A stretch of DNA of 64,000 nt from NCBI RefSeq assembly GCF_000519185.1, contig NZ_JAFA01000001.1:186001-250000 (forward strand), in the 5' to 3' direction. Positions 1 to 11,127 of this stretch are shown in pieces (the first letter of the stretch is position 1; the number at the start of each line of letters is the position of its first letter). A program made the position numbers and the translations under genes. The DNA is from Paraburkholderia nodosa DSM 21604 (GTDB lineage Bacteria > Pseudomonadota > Gammaproteobacteria > Burkholderiales > Burkholderiaceae). Under the pieces are notes generated by a model. The model made no database searches and had not been told where the DNA came from. It saw nothing but the letters and a program-made list of their open reading frames with translations.

Positions 1-149
1 TCAACGAAAAGGGCAGTTGCGGCTTCTCGTTCGGCAACGGGTGTTCGGGCGGTGTTTCCGAGGGCTCGCTGTTCGGCTCGAAGGTCGAAGGCAGCGTGGT
101 GTATGTCGATATGCCGAAGTCGCGTCGCAAGACGCCGTCTGAAGCTTGA
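1..149 (+). CDS. narH: Respiratory nitrate reductase beta subunit, C-terminal end (partial)
   Basis: This is the last ~48 codons of a gene that begins left of the window; the frame runs from base 3 to TGA at 147–149. NarH is the iron-sulphur subunit that carries electrons from NarI to the molybdenum subunit NarG on the cytoplasmic face of the membrane. The visible tail has a Gly/Cys segment (GSCGFSFGNGCSGG) followed by a short polar end, which fits the Cys-containing C-terminus of NarH as I recall it. The strongest support is context: narJ starts 16 bases downstream, then narI, narX and narL. The four-cluster ferredoxin domains lie outside the window. Confidence 0.88.
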   Translation, partial: NEKGSCGFSFGNGCSGGVSEGSLFGSKVEGSVVYVDMPKSRRKTPSEA

Positions 150-165
150 GCGGGAGGACACAATC

Positions 166-858
166 ATGTCGATTTATCCGGTTCTCTCCGCGCTGCTCGA
201 CTATCCCGAGCAGCCCTTGCTCGACGCGCTCGACGAGATCGAAGCCGCGCTCGAAGCCCTGCCGAACGGCGCATTCGCCGCGCGCGAACTGACGCCGCTC
301 ATCGCGGCGCTGCGCGAGCGCTCGCTCGTCGAGTCGCAGGAAGCGTACGTGGCTACCTTCGACCGCAATCCGCGCCACTCGCTGCATCTGTTCGAGCACG
401 TGCACGGCGAGAGCCGCGCGCGCGGCCAGGCGATGGTCGATCTGCTCGACGAATACCGCAACCATGGCCTCGACGTCGCGACGAGCGAACTGCCCGACTA
501 CGTGCCGCTCTTTCTCGAAGTGCTCGGCCTGATCGGCGAGGACGAGGCGCGCGCGCTGCTCGGCGAGGCGATTCACGTGCTCGCTGCGCTCGGCAATCAG
601 CTCGAGAAGAGTGAAAGCCCCTACGCGGGCATCTTCACGGTGCTGTGCGAGCTGACCGATGTCGAGCCGCTGCCGCTCGTGGGCGCGCCCGTGCGCGACA
701 TGGACGAGGCGCTCGAACGCTTCGGCACCGGCGCGGACGGCGTGGAGCCACTCATGCACGCGTTCGGCGCGAGCAACGCGCCGCAGGTCGTTCAATTCCA
801 CCCGCGAGCGCAGTTTGCCGCGACCACTGCGGCTGCCTGCGCAAAGGAATCGCCATGA
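166..858 (+). CDS. narJ: Nitrate reductase assembly chaperone NarJ
   Basis: This 230-aa protein is a cytoplasmic TorD/DmsD-family chaperone that holds the apo-NarGH complex during molybdenum cofactor insertion and membrane docking. It is not part of the final enzyme. The start chosen is the ATG at 166, preceded by GGGAGGA; the longer open frame upstream overlaps narH and is not needed. The helical acidic sequence opens MSIYPVLSALLDYPEQPL and contains HLFEHVHGESRARGQAM, both typical of NarJ. Its stop overlaps the narI start in an ATGA, so narJ and narI are translationally coupled. Confidence 0.93.
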   Translation: MSIYPVLSALLDYPEQPLLDALDEIEAALEALPNGAFAARELTPLIAALRERSLVESQEAYVATFDRNPRHSLHLFEHVHGESRARGQAMVDLLDEYRNHGLDVATSELPDYVPLFLEVLGLIGEDEARALLGEAIHVLAALGNQLEKSESPYAGIFTVLCELTDVEPLPLVGAPVRDMDEALERFGTGADGVEPLMHAFGASNAPQVVQFHPRAQFAATTAAACAKESP

Positions 859-1538
859 ACACGTTCAGTCAGTTTTTGTTCGGCATCTATCCGTATATTG
901 CCGCCGCCATCTTCCTGTTCGGCAGCCTCGCGCGCTTCGAGCGCGAGCAGTACACGTGGAAGGCGGACAGCTCGCAGTTGCTCTATCGCGGGCATTTGCG
1001 GCTTGGCAATATCCTCTTCCACGTCGGCGTGCTCGGGCTTTTCTTCGGGCATCTGTTCGGTCTGCTCACGCCCGTCGCTGTGTGGGACTGGCTCGGCGTG
1101 CCGCACGCGGTCAAGCAGCTCGTGGCGATGGTCGCCGGCGGCGTGATGGGCTCGATGTGTCTGGTGGGCCTCGCGATCCTGCTGCACCGGCGGCTTTCGA
1201 ACGCGCGCGTTTCGGCCGTGACGCGCGTGGGCGACAAGGTGCTGCTGTTGTGGCTGCTCGTCACGCTGCTGCTCGGGCTGAGCACCATCGGCGAATCGGC
1301 GAGCCACATGGACGGCGCGATGATGGTGCGGCTCATGACCTGGGCGCAGCACATCGTCACGTTCCGCGGCGACGCCGCGAGCTTCGTGGCAGACGCGCCG
1401 CTCATCTTCCGCATGCACCTCTTCATGGGCATGACGCTGTTCGTGATCTTCCCGTTCACGCGGCTCGTGCACGTGTGGAGCGGGTTCGCCTCGATCACCT
1501 ATCTCTCGCGCGCCTGGCAGCTCGTACGCAGCCGCTAG
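855..1538 (+). CDS. narI: Respiratory nitrate reductase gamma subunit (cytochrome b)
   Basis: At 227 aa this matches the usual NarI length of about 225. NarI is the five-helix inner-membrane di-haem b subunit that oxidises quinol and passes electrons to NarH. His56 and His66, in the stretch FHVGVLGLFFGHLF, and His188 and His206 near the C-terminus (RMHLF, RLVHVWSG) correspond to the four haem-ligand positions of the E. coli protein. The start ATG overlaps the narJ stop. A strong terminator follows about 45 bases after the stop, so narI is the last gene of the narGHJI operon and narXL is transcribed separately. Confidence 0.95.
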   Translation: MNTFSQFLFGIYPYIAAAIFLFGSLARFEREQYTWKADSSQLLYRGHLRLGNILFHVGVLGLFFGHLFGLLTPVAVWDWLGVPHAVKQLVAMVAGGVMGSMCLVGLAILLHRRLSNARVSAVTRVGDKVLLLWLLVTLLLGLSTIGESASHMDGAMMVRLMTWAQHIVTFRGDAASFVADAPLIFRMHLFMGMTLFVIFPFTRLVHVWSGFASITYLSRAWQLVRSR

Positions 1539-1583
1539 CGGCCAACGTTTGCCTCTGGACGGCCGTGGGGATGGCCGTTCTTC

Positions 1584-1619
1584 GCGGGGAGCGAGCCCAC
1601 TCGCATTCCCCGCTTTTTT
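1584..1619 (+). terminator. Rho-independent terminator after narI
   Basis: Stem GCGGGGA-GCGAG pairs with CTCGC-AT-TCCCCGC around a CCCA loop, with a two-base bulge, and is followed by six T residues. It ends the nar structural operon before narX. Confidence 0.85.
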
Positions 1620-1695
1620 CACGATGTGTACACGCCGGGGGCGCGCAACGCGGTTCGCCGGGACTCGCCCGGGAGGCAGGCGATCTGACGCATAG

Positions 1696-1724
1696 TGTCG
1701 CAGTTGGCCGTGCAGACCGCGACA
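1696..1724. promoter_or_regulatory. Inverted repeat TGTCGC-N17-GCGACA upstream of narX
   Basis: Two perfect 6-base arms with a 17-base spacer lie about 80 bases before the narX start. No recognisable FNR box (TTGAT-N4-ATCAA) or clear -35/-10 pair is visible in this intergenic stretch. The role is unknown and the repeat could be chance in GC-rich DNA. Confidence 0.25.
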
Positions 1725-1806
1725 TAGCGCGCGATCGGCCTCACTCCGTCAGATAATGTCGGTATAGGCGCCGCCGTTTCGGCGCAGCCGATTCCCGGTC
1801 CCGGCC

Positions 1807-3807
1807 ATGACTCCGTCTTCCGATTCCGCAACCGCATCTGCCGCATCTGCCGCTTCTGCCGCCGCGCAGGAAGCGCCGTTCCCGAATCGGCTCTCCACGC
1901 GCATCGTTGTGCTTTCCACGGTCGCGCTCGCGCTCGTGCTCGCGATGATCAGCGGCACGCTCTGGCTTTCCTGGCAGCTCGAGGGCGGCGGCGCCGCGAT
2001 CAACGACGCGGGCAGCCTGCGCATGCGCGCGAACGCGGTGGCGATCGCACTGTGGGAAGCCCGCACCGGCAAGCCTTCGCAAGTCGACGCCCAGATGCGC
2101 CAGCTCGACGAGACGCTGCGCGAATTGCGCGACGGCGATCCGGCGCGGCCGCTCTTTCTTCCCACCGATGCCGGCATCCACGCGCAGTTCGAACGCGTCG
2201 CGGCTGCCTGGAACCACACGCTCAAACCCGCTGCGCTGAGCGACCTCGCCGCCAGCGGGGGCGAGCCCTCGACGTACATCGGCCTGCTGTCCGGCTTCGT
2301 CGACGACGCGAACCGGCTCGTCAGCCTGATCGAGCGCGAGAACGCGCGCAAGACCGCGTGGCTGCGCATTTCACAGGTCGCGCTCGCGGCGCTGTCGTGT
2401 GTAGGCACGATGGCAATCGTCTATCTGCTTTACCAGTGGTTCGTGGCGCCCGTGCAGCGCTTGCAGGACGGGCTCGCGCGCATCGAGGCGCGGGAGTTCG
2501 ACACACGGTTGCCGGTCGAAACGTACGACGAGTTCGGCCATCTCACACAAGGCTTCAACCGCATGGTCGCGGAGCTGCAGGCGCTGTATCAGGACCTTGC
2601 CGGGCGCGTGGACGCCAAGACCGCGCAACTGGCGGCGCAAAACCGCGAACTCGCGACGCTCTACGAGATGGCGGCGTTTCTCAACACGCCGGGCCCGGCG
2701 GAAAGCCTGTGCCACGATTTCCTCACGCGCGTGATGCGCGAATTCGACGCCGATGGCGGCACGGTGCGCGTCGTTTCGCCTGACGACGGCAATCTGCATC
2801 TGCTCGTCTCGGAAGGCATGCCCGAATCGATCACGCGCGCGGAGCAGTGCATGCCGGCGGCGGACTGTGCGTGCGGGGGCGCCACGGCCGAGGCGCCAGT
2901 CGTATTCGGCCTGATGGCGCAGCCAGGCGCGCGCGCAGCCGGCGGAGAAAGCGGCCTGAGCGGGGCTTTCACGCAGCGCTGCCTGAAGGCAGGCTTCGTG
3001 AGCGTCGCGGTGTCGGCCATCGTCGCGCAGAACGAGACGCTCGGCACGTTCTCGCTGCACTTCCGGCGCGAGCGGGAGATTGCGCCGTCGGGCGTTCAGC
3101 TGCTCCAGACGCTCGGCCGCCACCTGGGCGTCGCGCTCATGAACCGGCGGCTCGTGGCGCTCGGGCGCCAGCTCGCCGTGTCCGAGGAGCGCAATCTCGT
3201 CGCTCAGGGGCTGCACGACAGCATCGCGCAAGGCCTGAGCTTCCTGAAGATGCAGGTACACCTGCTCGACGGGGCGGCCGGGCGGGGCGACCTCGACGAG
3301 ATCCGCGAGATCGTGCCGCTGCTCGCGGGCGGCGTAGAGGAAAGCTACGACGACGTGCGCGAACTGCTGCTGAATTTCCGCACGAAGCTCGGCCCGGGCA
3401 AGTTGCGCCTCGCCGTGGAGGACACCGTGGCGCGCTTTCGCCGCCAGTCGGACGCCGAGCTGACGCTCGACTATCGCGACGAAGACGGGCCGCCGCTGCC
3501 GCCCGACCAGCAGCTGCAGGTACTCTTCGTGCTGCAGGAGGCGCTCTCGAATGCGCGCAAGCATGCGGAGGCGCTGCACGTACAGGTGAGCGTCGTGAAC
3601 GCGCGCGACTTCCGCCTGACGATCGAAGACGACGGCGTGGGCTACGATCCCGCCGATATCGCCTCGCGCGGCGAATCGCACGTGGGCTTTCACATCATGC
3701 ATGAGCGCGCGAGACGTCTAGCCGCCGTGCTCACGCTGCAGAGCGCGCCGGGGCGCGGCGCGCGCGTCGAACTGGTGCTGCCCGCCGCGAGCCGCATGGC
3801 CGCGTGA
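1807..3807 (+). CDS. narX: Nitrate/nitrite sensor histidine kinase, NarX type
   Basis: This 666-aa membrane kinase senses periplasmic nitrate and phosphorylates the response regulator encoded next to it. A first membrane helix lies at ~32–57. The P-box ligand motif INDAGSLRMRANAVAIAL follows at ~65–82, then a periplasmic helical domain and a second helix at ~191–213. After these come HAMP (~213–265), a GAF-like central region with a Cys cluster (C348, C354, C356), a HisKA_3 phosphoacceptor box with His470 (VAQGLHDSIAQGLSFLKMQ), and a HATPase domain (N-box LQEALSNARKHAEA). The narL start lies just downstream, so the pair probably shares a transcript. Confidence 0.93.
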   Translation: MTPSSDSATASAASAASAAAQEAPFPNRLSTRIVVLSTVALALVLAMISGTLWLSWQLEGGGAAINDAGSLRMRANAVAIALWEARTGKPSQVDAQMRQLDETLRELRDGDPARPLFLPTDAGIHAQFERVAAAWNHTLKPAALSDLAASGGEPSTYIGLLSGFVDDANRLVSLIERENARKTAWLRISQVALAALSCVGTMAIVYLLYQWFVAPVQRLQDGLARIEAREFDTRLPVETYDEFGHLTQGFNRMVAELQALYQDLAGRVDAKTAQLAAQNRELATLYEMAAFLNTPGPAESLCHDFLTRVMREFDADGGTVRVVSPDDGNLHLLVSEGMPESITRAEQCMPAADCACGGATAEAPVVFGLMAQPGARAAGGESGLSGAFTQRCLKAGFVSVAVSAIVAQNETLGTFSLHFRREREIAPSGVQLLQTLGRHLGVALMNRRLVALGRQLAVSEERNLVAQGLHDSIAQGLSFLKMQVHLLDGAAGRGDLDEIREIVPLLAGGVEESYDDVRELLLNFRTKLGPGKLRLAVEDTVARFRRQSDAELTLDYRDEDGPPLPPDQQLQVLFVLQEALSNARKHAEALHVQVSVVNARDFRLTIEDDGVGYDPADIASRGESHVGFHIMHERARRLAAVLTLQSAPGRGARVELVLPAASRMAA

Positions 3808-3879
3808 ATGCGGCCAATGAACCTGGCCGACGGCGTTACGATCAGAATCGGAAGACATCGCGACAAGACAACGATCCCC

Positions 3880-4575
3880 ATGACCATACGCATCCTGCTC
3901 ATCGACGACCACACGCTCTTTCGCTCGGGCGTGAGCGCGCTCCTGCAGCGCCAGCCTGACCTGGAAGTGGTCGGCGAGGCGTCGGACGGCGTGGAAGGCG
4001 TCAAGCGCGCGAAGCAGCACCTGCCCGACGTCGTCCTGCTCGACCTGAACATGCCGGGCCTCTCGGGGCTCGAAACGCTGCAACTGCTGGTGGAAGACCT
4101 GCCGGACACAGCGGTCGTAATGCTCACCGTCTCCGAGGAAGCCGACGAACTCACCGCCGCGATGCGCGAGGGCGCGCGTGGCTTCCTGCTCAAGAGCATC
4201 GACGCCGACGCGCTGGTGGCGGCGATCCGCAAGGCCGCGAGCGGCCAGCCGGTCATTACCGAGCACATGACGGCGAAACTCGTGGAGCAGATGCGCAAGC
4301 CTGCGCATCCGACCGGCGCGACCGGCACGGCTGGCGCCGCGCGAGCGAGTGCAGAGACGCTCACGGCGCGCGAGCGCGACATCGTGCGCGAGCTGGCGCG
4401 CGGCGCGAGCAACAAGGAGATTGCGCGTACGCTCGACCTGGCGGAGAGCACGGTGAAGATTCACGTGCGCAACATTCTGCGCAAGCTCAATCTCACGAGC
4501 CGCGTGCAGGTGGCGATCTACGCCATGGGGCACGACGGCATGACCGACGTGCCCGGCGAGCCGCGCGGGCGCTGA
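3880..4575 (+). CDS. narL: Nitrate/nitrite response regulator, NarL family
   Basis: This 231-aa regulator has an N-terminal receiver with acidic pocket residues near D9/D10 and phospho-acceptor Asp55 (VVLLDLNMPG). A LuxR-type helix-turn-helix follows at ~165–220 (LTARERDIVRELARGASNKE, then STVKIHVRNILRKL). Partnered with NarX, it should control narGHJI and other nitrate-responsive genes. I chose ATG 3880 because the protein then begins MTIRILLIDDHTLF, as NarL proteins do. An in-frame ATG at 3808, directly after the narX stop, would add 24 residues without family resemblance. No strong ribosome site is seen at either. Confidence 0.93.
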   Translation: MTIRILLIDDHTLFRSGVSALLQRQPDLEVVGEASDGVEGVKRAKQHLPDVVLLDLNMPGLSGLETLQLLVEDLPDTAVVMLTVSEEADELTAAMREGARGFLLKSIDADALVAAIRKAASGQPVITEHMTAKLVEQMRKPAHPTGATGTAGAARASAETLTARERDIVRELARGASNKEIARTLDLAESTVKIHVRNILRKLNLTSRVQVAIYAMGHDGMTDVPGEPRGR

Positions 4576-4605
4576 AGGCCGCGCACGGGCCTGGGAGAAA
4601 GCGGC

Positions 4606-5691
4606 TCAGACGAGCCGCAGATAGATCAGTTCGCGCTTGATATACGCGTAGAAAATCGGCGCGGCGATCACGCCTTGAATGCCGAACGCGGCTTCCATCA
4701 CGAGCATCGCGACGAGCAGCTCCCACGTGCGCGCCTCGATCTGGCCGCCCACGATGCGCGCGTTCAGGAAGTATTCGAGCTTGTGGATCAGGATGAGGAA
4801 CACGAGCGCCGTGACCGCCGCGGGCAGGCTCACGGTGAGCGCGATGGCGACGATCAGCGTGTTCGAGATCAGGTTGCCGATCACGGGCAACAGGCCCACC
4901 ACGAAGGTCACCACGACCAGCATCTTCGCGAGCGGCAACGGCGCGTGAAACAACGGCAGCGCGAGCAGGAGGAAGAGGCCGGTGAACACCGTGTTGATCG
5001 CCGAAATCTTCACCTGCGCGAACACGATGCGGCGGAACGCGTCGGCGAAACGCGACACGCGCGCGACGAACGCCGTGGAAAGCGGCAGCCGCGTGGCGTT
5101 CTTCTGCGCGCCAATGGCGATGATCGCGCCGATGATCATGCCGATCACGATATGCCCGAAGATGCGCGCGGCGTTCTTGCCGCCCTGGCCGAGCTGGGTG
5201 GCGTGCTCGTGCATGAGCGCGAGCGCCTTGAGCTTCATCTGGGCGACGTCCACGGGCAGATAGGCGGCGATGGACTCGGGAATGCGTCCGCGCGCCTGGT
5301 CGACGAACGTCATCATCTGCGCCATGACCTTCTGCACGCTCGGTACGTCGCTTTCGAACTGCTCGATGACGCCCACGGTGAGCCCCGTGAGCACGCCCAC
5401 GATCACGATGGAAACCAGCACCACGGAGAGCCAGCGTGCGCGGCTGCTCGACATGCGCCGCTCGATGAGCGGCGAAATGGTATGAACGAGCTGGAACACG
5501 AGCATGCCCGCGAGCAGCGCGCCGAGCAGGTTCAGGTGCAGGATTGCCAGCATGCCGGCGAGCGCGGCCACATAGCTGCCGATTTCCACTGCCGAAAGCT
5601 TCGGCAGGCTCATGTCGCTCGTGAGCCTGACCGGCCGTGGCCGCAGGTCGCGCACCTGTTTATCTTCGGTCGCTTCGTTGCGCTTGACCAT
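4606..5691 (-). CDS. AI-2E / PerM family membrane transporter
   Basis: This 361-aa polytopic inner-membrane protein belongs to the PerM/AI-2E (UPF0118) family, whose members are proposed permeases or ion/AI-2 exporters. The substrate cannot be told from sequence. Visible hallmarks are a paired hydrophobic N-terminus (~35–75), a soluble middle section (~95–150), the helix INTVFTGLFLLLALPLF, the motif LLPVIGNLISN, and the C-terminal GIQGVIAAPIFYAYIKREL. ATG 27 codons in (MSLPKLSAV) is an alternative start. It lies downstream of uvrA on the same strand with a 112-base gap and converges on narL. Confidence 0.85.
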   Translation of the reverse strand: MVKRNEATEDKQVRDLRPRPVRLTSDMSLPKLSAVEIGSYVAALAGMLAILHLNLLGALLAGMLVFQLVHTISPLIERRMSSSRARWLSVVLVSIVIVGVLTGLTVGVIEQFESDVPSVQKVMAQMMTFVDQARGRIPESIAAYLPVDVAQMKLKALALMHEHATQLGQGGKNAARIFGHIVIGMIIGAIIAIGAQKNATRLPLSTAFVARVSRFADAFRRIVFAQVKISAINTVFTGLFLLLALPLFHAPLPLAKMLVVVTFVVGLLPVIGNLISNTLIVAIALTVSLPAAVTALVFLILIHKLEYFLNARIVGGQIEARTWELLVAMLVMEAAFGIQGVIAAPIFYAYIKRELIYLRLV

Positions 5692-5718
5692 GTTGGGTGT
5701 ATTCCGTCTCCAAACTAC

Positions 5719-5736
5719 GGGGGCGCTAGCGCCCCC
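5719..5736. repeat. Perfect 18-bp palindrome GGGGGCGCTAGCGCCCCC
   Basis: The palindrome lies between the uvrA stop and the PerM-family start, 28 bases before that start on the minus strand. There is no T-run on either side, so it is not a standard terminator. A second small hairpin (CCCGCC-A-GGCGGG on the minus strand, about 5791–5803) directly follows the uvrA stop. Together they may attenuate read-through or protect mRNA ends. Confidence 0.6.
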
Positions 5737-5803
5737 GACCCGTTGTTGCTGCAGCTATTTCTACTGCTAAATTTCCGGCCCGGTTGTCAGCCCGCCTGGC
5801 GGG

Positions 5804-8695
<2,892 letters not shown>

Positions 8696-8913
8696 GAACC
8701 TGCGGGAGAAAGGGAGACCAAACCTGCTACTATAACGACTTTTCCAGACCGCCGTTACGGCTTGCTGACGGTCTTTGAAAGGGCCCGGAGCGGCAAGTGC
8801 AAGGGCCTCGAAAGAGGCGCGTCAGGGAGCGTCCGCTTAGTCCGCGCTGAGTCCAGTTACCAACGTGCGGGCCGTTGCGGCCTACAGCTGCAGCCCAAAC
8901 ACACCACGCTCCG

Positions 8914-10122
8914 ATGTCCTCCAATTCACCCGCTACCTCCTCACGCATGAGCGCGCCCGAGTTGCGCGCGACCGTCTCGCTTGCGGCGATCTTCGCGCTG
9001 CGCATGCTCGGTCTCTTCATGATCATGCCGGTGTTTTCCGTCTACGCGAAAACCATTCCCGGCGGTGACAACCTTCTGCTGGTCGGCATCGCGCTCGGCG
9101 CGTACGGCGTCACGCAGTCGCTTCTCTATATTTTCTACGGCTGGGTTTCCGATAGGGTGGGCAGAAAGCCCGTCATCGCGACCGGCCTCGTCATCTTCGC
9201 GATCGGCAGCTTTGTCGCGGCGGGCGCGCACGACATGACGTGGATCATCGTCGGGCGGGTGATCCAGGGCATGGGCGCGGTATCGTCGGCCGTGCTGGCG
9301 TTCATCGCCGACCTGACCGCCGAGGAGCACCGTACCAAGGCTATGGCGATGGTGGGCGGCTCGATCGGCATGTCGTTCGCCGTGGCCATCGTCGGTGCGC
9401 CCATCGTGTTCCACTGGGTCGGCATGAGCGGCCTGTTCGCCCTGGTTGGCGTGTTCTCGATTCTCGCGGTGGGCGTGGTGATCTGGGTCGTGCCCGACGC
9501 GCCCAGCAAGCCCGTGCACGTGCGCGCCCCGTTCGCCGAGGTGCTGCACAACGTGGAGCTGCTGCGCCTGAACTTCGGCGTGCTCGTGCTGCACGCCACG
9601 CAAACGGCGCTGTTTCTCGTCGTGCCGCGCCTGCTCGTGGACGCGGGCCTGCCGGTCGCGTCGCACTGGATGATCTATCTGCCGGTCATGGGCCTCGCGT
9701 TCGTCATGATGGTGCCGGCCATCATCGTCGCGGAGAAACGGGGCAAGATGAAGGCCGTGCTCGTTTCTGCGATCGGTCTTATTCTGATCGGCCAGCTTTT
9801 GCTTGGCTCCCTCGCGCATACACTTGTCATCGTGTCGGCCGTGCTGTTCGTGTACTTCCTGGGCTTCAACATCCTGGAGGCTTCGCAGCCTTCGCTCGTG
9901 TCGAAGCTCGCGCCGGGCAACCGCAAGGGCGCGGCCACGGGCGTGTACAACACCACGCAGTCGATCGGGCTCGCGCTCGGCGGCGTGGTGGGCGGATGGA
10001 TGCTCAAGCACGAAGGCGCGAGCGCCGTGTTTTACACGTGCTCGGGGCTCGTCTTGTGCTGGCTTATAATCGCGGCCAATATGAAGGCGCCGCCCAAGCG
10101 GGCAGAAGCCAGGCGGGCTTGA
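8914..10122 (+). CDS. MFS transporter (drug/metabolite efflux type)
   Basis: This 402-aa protein has about 12 hydrophobic helices of the major facilitator superfamily. The loop-2 signature [16 protein letters not shown] and the motif-C-like stretch [18 protein letters not shown] indicate an exporter-type member resembling YajR-like carriers; no substrate can be assigned. ATG 8914 ([10 protein letters not shown]) is preferred. A longer in-frame start at 8875 and a shorter one at 8947 ([10 protein letters not shown]) are possible. It is divergent from uvrA and lies 150 bases before ssb, the common arrangement in Burkholderia relatives. Confidence 0.87.
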   Translation: MSSNSPATSSRMSAPELRATVSLAAIFALRMLGLFMIMPVFSVYAKTIPGGDNLLLVGIALGAYGVTQSLLYIFYGWVSDRVGRKPVIATGLVIFAIGSFVAAGAHDMTWIIVGRVIQGMGAVSSAVLAFIADLTAEEHRTKAMAMVGGSIGMSFAVAIVGAPIVFHWVGMSGLFALVGVFSILAVGVVIWVVPDAPSKPVHVRAPFAEVLHNVELLRLNFGVLVLHATQTALFLVVPRLLVDAGLPVASHWMIYLPVMGLAFVMMVPAIIVAEKRGKMKAVLVSAIGLILIGQLLLGSLAHTLVIVSAVLFVYFLGFNILEASQPSLVSKLAPGNRKGAATGVYNTTQSIGLALGGVVGGWMLKHEGASAVFYTCSGLVLCWLIIAANMKAPPKRAEARRA

Positions 10123-10273
10123 CCCAGGCGGGCCTGAGTTAGAACCAACGGTTCACAGCAACGCAATTCGCGGAGGCGGTCCGCGACCGGTGCAGGCGCA
10201 TGAGACACATCAGGCGCTCGCCGGCGCGCACCGCGCGGCCGCTCCTCGCAACGGAATCAAACAGGAGAAATTC

Positions 10274-10828
10274 ATGGCATCCGTGAACAAGGTGATCCTC
10301 GTCGGCAACCTCGGCGCCGAACCGGAAGTGCGCTATCTGCCGAGCGGCGACGCCGTGGCGAACATTCGCCTCGCCACGACCGACCGCTACAAGGACAAGG
10401 CGTCCGGCGAGTTCAAGGAAATGACCGAATGGCACCGCGTGTCGTTCTTCGGGCGCCTGGCCGAGATCGTCTCGGAGTACCTGAAGAAGGGCTCGTCGGT
10501 GTATATCGAAGGCCGCATCCGCACGCGCAAGTGGCAAGCGCAGGACGGCACCGACCGTTACTCGACGGAAATCGTCGCCGACCAGATGCAGATGCTGGGT
10601 GGCCGCAGCGGCGGCGCCTCGACGGGCAGCGACATGGGCGACGACGGTGGCTATAGCAGCCGTGAGCAGTCCGCACCGCGTGGCGGCGGCCGTGCCGCAG
10701 GTGGCAACAGCGGCGGCGGCGCGCCGCGTTCGAGCGGTGGCGGTACTGGCGGCGGCGCAGGTGGCGGCCGTTCGAGCGCGCCGGCTGGCGGCGGCTTCGA
10801 CGAAATGGACGACGATATTCCGTTCTAA
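10274..10828 (+). CDS. ssb: Single-stranded DNA-binding protein
   Basis: This 184-aa protein coats single-stranded DNA and recruits replication and repair enzymes. An N-terminal OB fold (~1–112) is recognisable from [20 protein letters not shown] and [15 protein letters not shown] Gly/Ser/Arg-rich flexible linker follows (~113–170), and the acidic tip ends in DDDIPF, the partner-binding tail found in bacterial SSB. ATG 10274 follows ACAGGAGAAATTC, a good ribosome site; the longer open frame from a GTG at 10190 is not needed. A hairpin terminator closes the gene. Confidence 0.97.
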   Translation: MASVNKVILVGNLGAEPEVRYLPSGDAVANIRLATTDRYKDKASGEFKEMTEWHRVSFFGRLAEIVSEYLKKGSSVYIEGRIRTRKWQAQDGTDRYSTEIVADQMQMLGGRSGGASTGSDMGDDGGYSSREQSAPRGGGRAAGGNSGGGAPRSSGGGTGGGAGGGRSSAPAGGGFDEMDDDIPF

Positions 10829-10856
10829 CGGCGTCCGAACGCATCTGCAGGACCTG

Positions 10857-10894
10857 AAGCCCCGGCTCGACCTTGCGGTCGAGCCGGGGCTTTT
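10857..10894 (+). terminator. Rho-independent terminator after ssb
   Basis: A perfect 16-bp stem (AAGCCCCGGCTCGACC and its complement) with loop TTGC ends in TTTTC. It separates ssb from the hcp regulatory region. Confidence 0.9.
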
Positions 10895-11059
10895 CATTTG
10901 TGCGTGCGGACCGGGCGAACTGAGCGAACGTAGCAAACTGAGCGAGTCGAGCGCCGTCCCGCTGCGACGTTTTCGCACACACAGTCGCTTCTCCGCCTCG
11001 AGCGACACGTTTTCTGATTTTTGTCACGGCAAAACTCCCGCCGGCGCGTCACCATTTAA

Positions 11060-11082
11060 AAGATGCATTAGTTCTGCATCTT
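11060..11082. promoter_or_regulatory. NsrR-like operator in front of hcp
   Basis: The palindrome AAGATGCA-N7-TGCATCTT has perfect 8-base arms, 45 bases before the hcp GTG. It overlaps the downstream side of a weak -10-like TTTAAA (11055–11060). NsrR, the nitric-oxide-sensing repressor, binds sites of the form GATGYAT…ATRCATC in beta- and gammaproteobacteria, and hcp is one of its standard targets. The match in sequence and place is seen here; binding is inferred. Confidence 0.7.
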
Positions 11083-11127
11083 ACGAGACTGCTCGCGCCG
11101 TCGCCCCACAAGGAAAAGGAGAAAGCC

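Noticed and set aside
8696..8913. LexA (SOS) box in front of uvrA
   Set aside because: No CTG-N10-CAG arrangement was found on either strand; the nearest CTG…CAG pair has the wrong spacing.
11018..11034. TTTGTCACGGCAAA as an FNR/NnrR box upstream of hcp
   Set aside because: The arms are spaced six bases between TTG and CAA, whereas FNR/NnrR sites need eight, and the half-sites do not match TTGAT or TTGCG.
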